NCBI GenBank assembly: GCA_963703125.1
Contig: OY969790.1
Coordinates: 1,178,001-1,242,000 of the forward strand
Source of the DNA: MFD04716-140 sp963703125
GTDB taxonomy: Bacteria; Bacteroidota; Bacteroidia; Flavobacteriales; Flavobacteriaceae
Direction of reading: 5' to 3'
DNA: 64,000 bases
Shown here: positions 34,678 through 44,200 of the stretch, in pieces
Numbering within the stretch: position 1 is the stretch's first letter
Layout: each line of letters opens with the position of its first letter
Position numbers and translations under genes: made by a program
Notes under the pieces: generated by a model
The model's database searches: none
The model's input: the letters and a program-made list of their open reading frames with translations, nothing else
What the model was told of the DNA's origin: nothing

Positions 34678-36619
34678 ATGGACAGAGTTTATTTCAATTT
34701 TAAATACTACAGGTTATTAACTCGCTTCGGATTGAAGGAAATTATTTTTTTTCTGTTAGGGTGTACGATTTTTACTTTATTCCTATGTATGCCTTCTTTT
34801 AATAATACATCTTTGGCACAGCCTACATTATCGACAAAAACTATAATATTTAGCTATTCCATGCTCGCGGTGATAGTCTTATTTGTGGTGCATTTTCTTT
34901 TGTCAAAGAATATTTTAACATTTAATCTATCGAAATTGGACATAGTTTTGTTTTTGATATTTATTTATATTTCAACAAATCGATATCTCTTAAACGAAAG
35001 TCACGGGTTTTCACTTCAATATTTGGATTTAGTTGGATTGATGTTTTTATATATTGTGCTACGTAATTTTTCTGTTAAACAGTATCTATGGCTTGGAATT
35101 ACCATCATGTTTTCTGGTTTGATACAGGCACTTTATGGCAACTCTCAAATTGGAGGTTATTTCCCATACTTATACTCTCAACTCGGCATAAGTAGAAGCT
35201 TTCCCAATACAGGTTCCTTATGCTGGTTTCCTAGCCACGGTTTTTTATGTGGCAATGGGGATTTACATTTTCAGGTCCAAAATAATGCTCATATTATTTC
35301 CGAAAGAAATTGAATATAAATACCAGTTACGCAAATTTATTGTTGTTCTTTTTCAATACGTTCCATTGCTCACCATCTCTATAATCGGATTGGCTCTATC
35401 GACAACCCTTTCACGTGCGTCTTGGCTTGCTATAATTGTCAGTATGGCTTTCCTATTCGCATACCGCTGCGATTTGAGGAGTAAAGTACTCTCATTTAAC
35501 AGGATTAAACTGATTATGGTTATTCTGACTTCGTTTATCAGTTTTATAGTCTTTGTTTCGGTAATGTATCATTTTAAAAAAGAATCTGCAGATGGTAGGC
35601 TGCTAGTTTGGAAAGTGACCCTTAATATAATCAAGGAAAATCCATCTATAGGCGTTGGATATGACCGCTTTAAAAAACATTATATGGATGCGCAGGCTGA
35701 TTATTTAGTAGAAATGGGGACAAGCGAAGAGTCCATGTTAGCAGATAATTCCTATTACGCCTTCAACGAAATTATACAGCTCACCGCAGAGAATGGAGTA
35801 TTAGGATTGATCATTTTTGCAATAATGTCAATTACAGTAATTAATATTCGACCATTAAGCAATATATTTTTTTTTAAGATATATGTTCTGGGAATATTGC
35901 TAACAGCATTTGTTTTTGGGTTATTCTCTTACCCGTCACAAATATTACCAATCAAGATGGTAGTTCTATACTCGCTTGCATCACTCGCCACTATTGATTC
36001 GCAAAAAATTATTTTTTCACTATATCCACAAAAAAAAAGAATCACTAAATCAATTAAAAAGATCATAAAATCAGCACTTTTGGTTTCCATAATAGTTCTT
36101 GCCTGGTGTGGATTTCTTTATTTATCAAGCATCCAGAAGGCTTTTAAGGATTGGCAATCAGCAATGTATGAATATAATCATGGATTATATAAGGAAAGTC
36201 TGAAAGGATTTGTTAAGGCCTGGCCTGTATTGAAGAACGAGGGAGATTATCTCATGAATTACGGCAAGGCTCTGACTATGGATCATCAGCCAATTAAAGC
36301 TTTGAGAATCTTGAATCTGGCCAAAGATAATTTGAATACTACAATAATAGAAACAGCTATGGGTGATGCCTACAAAACCCTTGGTCATTATATAGAATCG
36401 GAAAAAGCCTATCAAAGAGCTGCCGAAATGGTGCCGAGCAGATTTTATCCTCATTACCTTTTAGCTAAATTATATGAAGAATCCGGTCAAAATTTAAAAG
36501 CAATAAAAAAAGCAAAGGAGGTGTTGTCGAAAGAAATAAAGATTCCCTCACAAGCCATAAGGGAAATAAAACTAGAAATGAAAATGATTCTTAAGGATTC
36601 TCAATGCAATGACCACTGA
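34678..36619 (+). pseudogene. O-antigen-ligase-type membrane protein with TPR tail, one-base frameshift
   Basis: The first part (34678 to about 35214) has five or six membrane segments. The second part continues FLATVFYVAMGIYIF, then the Wzy/WaaL-like loop (GRLLVWKVTLNIIKENPSIGVGYDRF) and a C-terminal TPR region (about 100 residues). Removing one T near 35214-35215 gives PNTGPYAGFLA and joins both parts into a protein of about 646 aa. Such proteins transfer polymer or glycan to a lipid or protein acceptor. In this cluster it could decorate the surface or the bacteriocin-like product (speculation). Confidence 0.78.
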
Positions 36620-37521
36620 TTATCTTGAAATGCAAACATCAATTTGAGACTAGTTAATTGGTGAAGGTATTTTTAGAACAGATTGTATATTGGCCCTCCA
36701 GCGGAATTCGATTCATCTAAAGTTGAATCACAAAAGAACTGACTAATTCAGAAATTAAATAAAAAGTAAGCTATTAATTTAAAAAGTAGTTATTATTTTT
36801 TAAGGACTACCTAGTTTCAAAGATTTCATTAAATTCTGCCCATATGGTTTCAGATTAGCATATTGATTGAATGCAGTAGTTTGCTTTATTGACAATTCAC
36901 CAACTTATTGATATATTCCTGAAAAATTTAAAAAATATACCAAAAGATGAATGCTATTTAGGTGCAATTATAAAGATTTAAAAGTTAAACTGAAGATTCT
37001 TCTTACTGAGATAATATGGCTCGAACTCCCTAAAACACCGTATGAACAGCCCTCACTGTTTAATTTGTGACATTAAATAATGGGTAACGATGCCATTATT
37101 TCAAAATTCAATGTGACGATAAGGGCTTCTCTTGAGGCGAAAACTAAAATTTATACTAGAACTTTTTTTTGTTCTTTTGTACCGTATTCAGGTTTCAAAC
37201 TCGTTATCATATTACACAAATCCTACTCAATTTTCTTTCAACTGCCCGATTAATGAACCTAGTAGTAGATAATTTGGCATGCCAAAAAATTTAATAGGCA
37301 TCTTATTTGAAATTGTTATAATGGTGGCCAAAGTATTCCCTGCACCATGAAAAATTATCATTTTAAGAATACTGCGAACCATAAAAATATCTTTTAGAGT
37401 TCGGTTAAATATTGGATTGTAATATAATGACTACCAACCAAAGGTCTTCCAATAAATCAAGGGTCTTGCTATATTTGAAGAGTTAAATCAACACTTCTTT
37501 CTTATTAAAGAAAAAATTAAT
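36620..37521. other. Long gene-free AT-rich stretch in right part of the element
   Basis: About 900 bp without a credible reading frame, tRNA or strong hairpin. It is typical of decayed DNA near an element end. I see nothing specific in it. Confidence 0.5.
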
Positions 37522-37530
37522 AGTTATACC

Positions 37531-37541
37531 TATGTTGTACC
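37531..37541 (+). repeat. Single arm-type repeat near a tRNA-Pro remnant
   Basis: TATGTTGTACC is identical to the arm-type repeats at 21237 and 37905. A degenerate partner, AGTTATACC, precedes it. Both this repeat and the one at 37905 are followed by CG, an A-rich stretch, a hairpin and tRNA 3' sequence. Confidence 0.6.
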
Positions 37542-37557
37542 CGTAAAAAGAAAAAGA

Positions 37558-37639
37558 CCCTTCAATCTCTTGAAGGGCCTATATTTACTGGGTCGGGGTG
37601 GCAGGATTCGAACCTGCGGCCTCCTGCTCCCAAAGCAGG
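37558..37639 (-). other. tRNA-Pro(UGG) 3' half with terminator (old attachment site)
   Basis: On the minus strand 37593-37639 reads as the anticodon arm (loop with TGG), variable loop, T arm (GGTTCGAATCC) and acceptor 3' strand of tRNA-Pro. The 5' half is missing. A terminator stem (CCCTTCAA 37558-37565 against 37569-37576) follows. This copies the layout of an attachment site for a second target tRNA. Confidence 0.8.
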
Positions 37640-37893
37640 TTTTATTGCCAATTATTTCGATTTATTAAAAATTATATATATTCAAATACCCAAAAAAGGA
37701 AATAAATTATACAAGAAAAGTATTAGGAAGTTTTTAGATTGTAAATGTTCTACTTTATATGACTTTATAGTACAGATGTGCACAGTCCCAAAAAGAAAAG
37801 TCCCCTTCCACCCGACTTCAAATTAGCGATTTTCCGATTGCGAACTACCGCAAGGCAGGTTAACCGATAATCTCTAAAAACTATAAAAATTCC

Positions 37894-37915
37894 AATGTTG
37901 TACCTATGTTGTACC
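37894..37915 (+). repeat. Right arm-type repeats of the element
   Basis: Two tandem 11-bp repeats, AATGTTGTACC and TATGTTGTACC, match the pair next to the integrase at 21226-21247 (10 of 11 and 11 of 11). They are probably recombinase arm sites. Confidence 0.65.
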
Positions 37916-37924
37916 CGAAATAAA

Positions 37925-37950
37925 AAAGCCGAGACAGAAATCTCGGCTTT
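37925..37950 (-). terminator. Terminator of tRNA-Leu
   Basis: The stem AAAGCCGAGA (37925-37934) pairs with TCTCGGCTTT (37941-37950) and is followed by a T run on the minus strand. It lies just beyond the 3' end of the tRNA. Confidence 0.75.
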
Positions 37951-37954
37951 ACCC

Positions 37955-38013
37955 TTTGTACTCGAGGTGGGAATCGAACCCACACATCCGAAAATACTGG
38001 ATTTTGAATCCAG
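37955..38013 (-). repeat. Right attachment repeat (within tRNA-Leu)
   Basis: 59 bp identical to 21069-21127. Here the repeat is part of the complete tRNA-Leu gene, so the element restored the tRNA when it integrated. Confidence 0.92.
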
Positions 38014-38040
38014 CGCGTCTACCAGTTCCGCCACTCGAGC
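37959..38040 (-). tRNA. tRNA-Leu (anticodon CAA)
   Basis: This 82-nt tRNA on the minus strand has acceptor strands GCTCGAG and CTCGAGT, D-arm sequence GGCGGAACTGGTAGACGC, an anticodon arm with CAA, a short variable arm and T arm GGGTTCGATTCCC. CCA is not encoded. It serves as the integration site of the element on its left. Confidence 0.93.
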
Positions 38041-38131
38041 ATACTAAAATAGGATTGCAAAATTAAAAAATAATTTCCTTTTACAGTCCAAAAATAAAAA
38101 CATTTATCCTTTAGCAACACAAATAAATTTT

Positions 38132-38139
38132 TAAATTTG
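38132..38139 (+). promoter_or_regulatory. -7 element upstream of prs
   Basis: TAAATTTG matches the Bacteroidetes -7 consensus. It lies 52 bp before the prs start codon, with no other gene between it and the tRNA-Leu. Confidence 0.55.
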
Positions 38140-38191
38140 CACCTCCCTAAGAACAACGGGGCATAATAAACTTAAAAACAATACCTTAACC

Positions 38192-39133
38192 ATGTCCTAC
38201 ACGGTGCCAGAACCCAAAATTTTTGCCTGTACCCAAAGTACGGTATTGGCCGAAAAAATTGCCAAAAACTACGGGGCAGAACTGGGCAACGTCTTATTTT
38301 CCAGATATAGTGACGGTGAATTCCAACCTTCCTTTGAAGAATCTGTTCGGGGCGCAAGGGTTTTTATTATTGGATCTACGAATCCTAGCTCCGAGAATCT
38401 TATGGAGATGTTGTTGATGTTGGATGCCGCAAAAAGAGCTTCTGCGAGACATATTACGGCCGTTATGCCCTATTTTGGATGGGCCCGTCAGGACAGAAAG
38501 GACAAACCAAGAGTTCCCATAGCCGCTAAATTAGTTGCCAAAATGCTGGAAGCCGCAGGTGCTACCCGTATTATTACCATGGATCTGCACGCCGATCAAA
38601 TTCAAGGATTTTTTGAGAAACCAGTAGATCATTTGTTCGCATCTACCCTGTTTTTGCCGTATTTGGAAAAATTAAATCTAGACAATCTGACCATTGCTTC
38701 ACCGGATATGGGTGGGTCTAAAAGAGCTTATGCCTATTCAAAGGCATTGGAATGTGATGTTGTTATCTGTTACAAGCAACGTGAGAAAGCAAATGTTATC
38801 TCCCATATGGAATTAATAGGCGATGTGGCAGGTAAAAACGTCGTGCTGGTAGATGATATGGTAGATACGGCAGGAACATTGACCAAGGCTGCAGATTTGA
38901 TGATGGAGCGTGGCGCTACTAGTGTGAGGGCCATTACCACACACGGCTTGTTATCGGGCAATGCGTATGAAAAAATTGAAAAATCCGGGTTACTTGAACT
39001 TATAATTACGGATTCTATTCCCTCAAAGAAGGATAGCGACAAAATTAAGGTATTAAGCTGTGCCCCATTATTTGCCGACGTTATGCAACGGGTGCACCAT
39101 AACACTTCTATTGCCTCTAAGTTTTTGATGTAA
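38192..39133 (+). CDS. prs: Ribose-phosphate pyrophosphokinase
   Basis: This 313-aa enzyme makes PRPP from ribose 5-phosphate and ATP, the precursor for nucleotides, histidine and NAD. Family signatures are plain: FSRYSDGEFQPSFEESVRG, DLHADQIQGFF for metal and phosphate, and the PRPP loop VVLVDDMVDTAGTLTKAA. Length is as usual. It is followed 56 bp later by the L25 gene; the prs-rplY-pth order is common in Bacteroidota. Confidence 0.97.
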   Translation: MSYTVPEPKIFACTQSTVLAEKIAKNYGAELGNVLFSRYSDGEFQPSFEESVRGARVFIIGSTNPSSENLMEMLLMLDAAKRASARHITAVMPYFGWARQDRKDKPRVPIAAKLVAKMLEAAGATRIITMDLHADQIQGFFEKPVDHLFASTLFLPYLEKLNLDNLTIASPDMGGSKRAYAYSKALECDVVICYKQREKANVISHMELIGDVAGKNVVLVDDMVDTAGTLTKAADLMMERGATSVRAITTHGLLSGNAYEKIEKSGLLELIITDSIPSKKDSDKIKVLSCAPLFADVMQRVHHNTSIASKFLM

Positions 39134-39189
39134 TAACAAAGGCCTTTGAAAAGAAAAATCAGAATTTTAAATTTTAACTATTATAAATA

Positions 39190-39834
39190 ATGAAGTCAAT
39201 TACAATTAAAGGATCAGAAAGAGAAAGCGTGGGCAAAAAAGCAACAAAAGCCCTACGTAATGCTGGAAAGGTTCCTTGCGTGGTATACGGAGGGGATAAA
39301 CCATTACACTTTTCAGCAGACGAAATTGCGTTCAAACCATTAGTGTACACCCCTAACGCTCACACCGTTGTGGTTGAAATGGCCAGTGGCACCAAGGTGA
39401 ACGCAGTAATGCAGGATATACAGTTTCACCCTGTAACCGATAGCATCATGCATGTTGATTTTTATCAACTATTCAAGGATAAGACAGTTACCATGGATAT
39501 TCCTGTTCGACTTGAAGGAAGTTCTCCAGGGGTTCGAAATGGTGGCAGATTGTTGTTCAGAAAAAGAAAACTTACCATTAAAGCCTTACCAGATCAATTG
39601 CCGGATTTCTTTGATATTGATATCTCAAAATTAAAAATAGGCGATGGTATTACAGTTGAATCTTTGTTGAGCGATGCCTTTAGCATACTTCACCCGGACA
39701 ATACCATTGTAGTTCAAGTGAAAAATGCCCGTGCTGCCGTGGCAGTTGAGGATGAAGAAGGATCTGAGGATGAAGAAGGAGCTGAAAACGCAGAAGGAAC
39801 TGCTGAAGAAGCCGCTTCAGAAACCAACGAATAG
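39190..39834 (+). CDS. rplY: 50S ribosomal protein L25/Ctc
   Basis: This 214-aa protein of the long TL5/Ctc type binds 5S rRNA. The N-terminal L25 domain (ESVGKKATKALRNAGKVPCVVYGG) is followed by the beta-rich Ctc domain, with SIMHVDFYQLFKDKTVTMDIPVRLEG. The tail is strongly acidic (repeats of DEEGSEDEEGAENAEG), as is usual in this phylum. A strong terminator follows. Confidence 0.96.
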   Translation: MKSITIKGSERESVGKKATKALRNAGKVPCVVYGGDKPLHFSADEIAFKPLVYTPNAHTVVVEMASGTKVNAVMQDIQFHPVTDSIMHVDFYQLFKDKTVTMDIPVRLEGSSPGVRNGGRLLFRKRKLTIKALPDQLPDFFDIDISKLKIGDGITVESLLSDAFSILHPDNTIVVQVKNARAAVAVEDEEGSEDEEGAENAEGTAEEAASETNE

Positions 39835-39851
39835 CATTCAATATAATTTTG

Positions 39852-39892
39852 ATACAAAGCATCCGCCCCATTGGTGGATGCTTTTGTATTTT
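39852..39892 (+). terminator. Rho-independent terminator after rplY
   Basis: AAAGCATCC (39856-39864) pairs with GGATGCTTT (39876-39884), with further pairing outside (ATACAAA against TTTGTAT), and a T-rich tract follows. Confidence 0.8.
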
Positions 39893-39912
39893 TATGGAAA
39901 TGTAATCAGAAA

Positions 39913-40542
39913 ATGTTTCGATTTTTAAAATCTATTTTTAGTACTAAAAATTTACATTTTGTTGGAACGGATGGCATGAAAAAATTTTTAATAGTTGGTC
40001 TTGGCAATATTGGCAGTGAATATGCCGAAACAAGACATAATATTGGTTTTAAGGTTTTGGATGCCCTGGCCCAAAAAGAAGGGTTCACATATACAACTGC
40101 CCGTTTGGGCGACGTTGGTAGTTTTAAACTAAAGGGAAGAACGATTGTCTGTTTAAAACCTTCAACCTATATGAACCTTAGTGGGAAGGCATTAAAATAT
40201 TGGATGGACAAGGAAAATGTCTCTTTAGAAAATATTCTTGTAATCACCGACGACCTCAACCTACCTTTTGGAACGCTGCGAATAAAGACCAAAGGAAGCG
40301 ATGGAGGCCACAATGGCCTTAAGGATGTACAGAACACGCTTCAAAGTAATGCATATAACCGATTTCGATTTGGAATAGGGGCAGATTTCAGCAAAGGCAA
40401 ACAGATCAACTATGTCTTGGGCACATGGAGCGAAGAAGAAAGGTCATTGCTTTCAGAACGACTGGAAAAATCAATTCATATCATTTCCTCGTTCGTACTT
40501 TCCGGGATTCAAATTACCATGAATCAGTTCAACAACACCTAA
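39913..40542 (+). CDS. pth: Peptidyl-tRNA hydrolase
   Basis: This protein of about 209 aa cleaves peptidyl-tRNA released by stalled ribosomes. The core motif is FLIVGLGNIGSEYAETRHNIGF (catalytic His in RHNIG). CLKPSTYMNLSGKA, DDLNLPFGTLRIK and GGHNGLKDV complete the family set. I place the start at ATG 39913 (FRFLKSIFSTKN), giving an extension of about 21 residues before the core start at 39976. The shorter start is also possible. Confidence 0.95.
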   Translation: MFRFLKSIFSTKNLHFVGTDGMKKFLIVGLGNIGSEYAETRHNIGFKVLDALAQKEGFTYTTARLGDVGSFKLKGRTIVCLKPSTYMNLSGKALKYWMDKENVSLENILVITDDLNLPFGTLRIKTKGSDGGHNGLKDVQNTLQSNAYNRFRFGIGADFSKGKQINYVLGTWSEEERSLLSERLEKSIHIISSFVLSGIQITMNQFNNT

Positions 40543-40546
40543 AAAA

Positions 40547-41227
40547 TTAGAGTACCTTAAAATTAAATATCCCCGAATCTGCTGAATTCCCGTTGCTATC
40601 CTTGGCGACAATTCTCCAATAATAAATGGTATTTGAACTAACACTTACTTTTTGTGCGGTTACACTTGCCGAAGGGGATGAAATTATTGTCACCGGTGAT
40701 GATTCCACCGAAAAATAAACATCGTAACTTACTATGTCGTTATCCACATCAACTCCTGTCCAATCTAAGGTTATTTCATTGTTCACATCCTTAAACACGG
40801 ATTCCGCCAATTTGGGCGAATTTATTTCGGGCGGAAAAGGAGGGTGGGAAGTCTCAAAACCTGAATTGTAAAAACGCCATGTTTCGCTGGTCGATATCTG
40901 ATTTGACTGTGAATTCTTCGAATTTACCAACCAGGAAAAAGGATCTCCTTTATCTATCGTCAACTTGGCAGATGTTGCCCCGGTGCTTATAGTCTGAGTA
41001 ACATTTCTATTTATATTGGTAACTCTTAATTCATATGTTTCAACATTATCTGCTGCGGACCATTTGAATTCCACTTGGCTCGTAGTGGCATTCAAGCTTA
41101 GCCCTGTGGTGCACTCGGAGTTTTTTTCCGGAAATACCAACAGAGCGGCATCTGGGGGGATCGGCGCACTTTTTTTCTTGCAGCCAATGATTGTCAAACC
41201 CATAAAAATCAATAAGACTATCCTCAT
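40547..41227 (-). CDS. Lipoprotein with two fibronectin-type-III-like domains
   Basis: This 226-aa protein has a signal peptide with lipobox TIIGC, then a short KKKSAP linker. Two FnIII-like domains follow (about 30-120 and 130-225), each with the W...D....Y.L pattern (FKWSAADNVETYELRV; LDWTGVDVDNDIVSYDVYF). Its start overlaps the end of the metalloprotease gene by 4 bp, so the two are co-translated. It may hold or assist the protease at the cell surface (inference). It is convergent with pth. Confidence 0.85.
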   Translation of the reverse strand: MRIVLLIFMGLTIIGCKKKSAPIPPDAALLVFPEKNSECTTGLSLNATTSQVEFKWSAADNVETYELRVTNINRNVTQTISTGATSAKLTIDKGDPFSWLVNSKNSQSNQISTSETWRFYNSGFETSHPPFPPEINSPKLAESVFKDVNNEITLDWTGVDVDNDIVSYDVYFSVESSPVTIISSPSASVTAQKVSVSSNTIYYWRIVAKDSNGNSADSGIFNFKVL

Positions 41228-44200
41228 TTCTTGATCAATTTTGTGGTTGCCTTTATATTGGCCCCTTCAAACTTTAGGTAATAAATACCTGATGGTAACG
41301 TACTAAAATTTAATTCCAATTCTGTGCTGTCCACCCTATAACGATGGCTTTGTAATAATTGCCCATTGGATCCATATATTGACACATTCATGTCCTCCAT
41401 TCCAGAACTCAAAAATATTCGAACGGTTTCCGTAAACGGGTTGGGATAGACCACCGGTTGGTCCGAAAGCAAAATGTATTCCTCATAAACACCTTGACAA
41501 GGTAGCCCGGTCGAAACCTTTAAGCTATTCCTTCCCGTTTTGAGGTCTAACGTAATTGTTGATTCTTCAGTTTGAATAACGGCACCATTAAATTCAATAA
41601 AATAAAAAGAATTGCCTTGCAAACTTAAGGTAACCGCCTTACCATCGGCACTTGTCTTTGAGGTAACACTTATCGGTAAGGGTTCTGTAATATTCACATC
41701 AAAACAATATGCCTCATATACAATGGCCCCATCAGTTGCATTTATACATATATTGTAAACTCCTGATCCCAAATCCGGCAGTGTAAAAGTATTGGCGAAA
41801 TTTTCGGTAATGTTCAAGCTTTGTCCACTGATGTTAATCACATAATCCAGTGGTATTGTCGCGGTAACCGTCATTACTCCATCATTGTTATTACGGCAAG
41901 ACTCACTTTGAGCTGTTACATTAAAATTATTTTTTTGAAATCTGTAAACCGTACAACCGGATGAATTCACTTCGTCACCTTCTGGCGTACCTAAACAAAG
42001 GTCATCACCATCATCAAAAATTCCATCATTGTCCGCATCGGGACGAAACTGGCCCTCTACGCACATATCCAATGAAAATGCTTTCAAAGAACCTCCATCC
42101 GAGGGGGCATTATCAACTATTTCCAATGTCCATTCCCCCAATATCGATTCCCCATTGAACGAATTCAAGGATCCAAGCGGTTTTACAGTTCCGCTTATTG
42201 CTGGGGAACCCCCACAAATAAAAGCATTGGCACTATCATCAAAAGTCGCATTAATATTGCTTAGACCTCCACACGAACTTGAGGTCAAAACGACCGTGGT
42301 ACCAGTAGGTGAAGTTAAACTAACAACAAGATCCGCCAAAAAGGAATGGTCAATTTGAAGGTTTACATTGAGATCCGCTAAAATCAAATCCTCATAAAAT
42401 GTAATTTTAGACGTAATAACCGGAGTTCCTGTGGCCGATATAACTATTGGCAGATTATCGGCAGCTTTATTGGCACAGTTAAATTGGATAGTTGTAAAGC
42501 TAAATGCAGAACTATAAGTTCCTTCCCCACAATCATTCTTAGGTTTCACCCTCCAATAATAGGTGGTTTCATTCGCCAAATTTGACGGCAGATAGGTATT
42601 GGAAACAACATTTTCCGTCTGTATTATGTTGCTAAAGGCTGCATCCGTCGCCACTTGCACATCGTAGTCGGTATACTTCGGATCCGCCTGCCATTCCAGT
42701 GTTACGTTTTTAGAAACATCCTGTTCACCACTTACGGGCGATACCAATAAGACATCGGTAAAATTGTTATCAAATACATGAAGTTGTAAATCTACTGTTT
42801 TTGACCTGGTTGCGGTGGTTGCTAAAACGGTTATATTATAAGTTCCTTCAGGGACGCTTAAGGTGTTTGTAAAAGTCAGGTCAATAGGTGAATTAGTAAT
42901 GACAGTTGTGGATGGTGAAAAAGCGACACCTAATCCAATCGGAGGTGCAACCACACTGAGGGTAGCTTCTTCGTTGAAACCTAAATAAGTTTCATAAATA
43001 AACGGAACCACCAAATCGTCTCCCTGACAAACTCCATAATCCAAATCGGTAAAATTCAGAACTATTTCGGAAGGTTCAATGGTAAAATTGGCGGCATTGA
43101 CAGCAAAAAACACATTATCATGTCCTTTAACCATCAGACGGGCCTGTGAAGTGGGGTTCCCAGGGATCACAACTTTGTGGGAACCGTCATTGGGAACATC
43201 TTGAGCGAGTACTATGGGGTAGGTACTGCCACCGTCAATCGACAACAGAATATCAACACTTTTGGCATTTACCGGTGCTTTCTCGGTATTCGCAACATCC
43301 CAGTTGACATCAAGTATGTTTCCGGCAGGTAAATTAGCATTGCTGCTTTGGGACAGAACCTTAAAAGGCCCCGAGTTGTTCACTACGGATACCTTGACCA
43401 AATCTGAAACTACCTGCCCTCCGCCAAGGCCGTTATCTCTCACGGTAAATGCAAAATTCATTTCCCTTTCAATATCTGAAGAAGTTTCCCAAGTTGATGA
43501 TATGGAAGGATTGGATTGAGTAAGGTTTCCCTGTAGCACATTCTCAATCTTTGGAAAGTATCTTCTTGGGTCGCTTGTTGGTTTTTGCGATCTAAAATTC
43601 GCCCCACTCGGATTTGTGGGGCCAAAGTTCATAAAGGTTACAACTCCGTCATCAACCTGCTCCCATGCATATGAAAGAACATCTGCGACATCGGCATCGG
43701 TTGCATTGCCTTCCAGAAAAAAGGCTGTGGACTTAGGTATCACAAAATCCCCCGGAGTGGTGACCAAGGGCGGGTTATTTGCAATACCGATAATTTCCCC
43801 ACAACTTGCCGTTTCCACATAATCGGAAATTTGAACGATGCTCAAGTAATGAAAATAATCATCGCCATGGGCGGCTACGTTATTTTGCCCTGAAATACCC
43901 GCATATCCCATAATAGTGGTACCACTTCCCGGTTCTGCTTGCACCAGTGTCCCTTCAGACTCAAATGACCAGGTATGGTTCGCTCCGAATTGATGCCCCA
44001 TTTCATGTGCAACAAAGTCTATATCATATAAATCTCCGACCGGGTCTACCGCAGATGAATAGGCACTTCCTTTTCTATTATTGACACACACTGAGCCTAC
44101 AAAACCAGCATCGCCGCCGTTGACCCCTTTTTGAAATAAATGTCCTATATCATAATTGGCAGCACCGATAACATTATTTAGAGTGGTTTGTACCTGTGTA

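Larger units (their letters stand above)
21069..38013. mobile_element. Integrative mobilisable element in tRNA-Leu(CAA)
   Basis: The element is bounded by 59-bp identical direct repeats (21069-21127 and 37955-38013) that cover the 3' part of a tRNA-Leu. A tyrosine recombinase lies next to the left repeat. Inside are a relaxase and accessory mobilisation gene, an IS21 relic and a cargo region with a fulvocin-C-like lipoprotein. There are no type IV secretion genes, so transfer would need a helper element. Cargo from 26.5 to 37.5 kb is AT-richer than the flanks. Confidence 0.88.

Noticed and set aside
37765..38034. A minus-strand reading frame starting MAELVDALDSKSS over the tRNA-Leu
   Set aside because: This is the well-known chance translation of a tRNA-Leu gene, not a protein.
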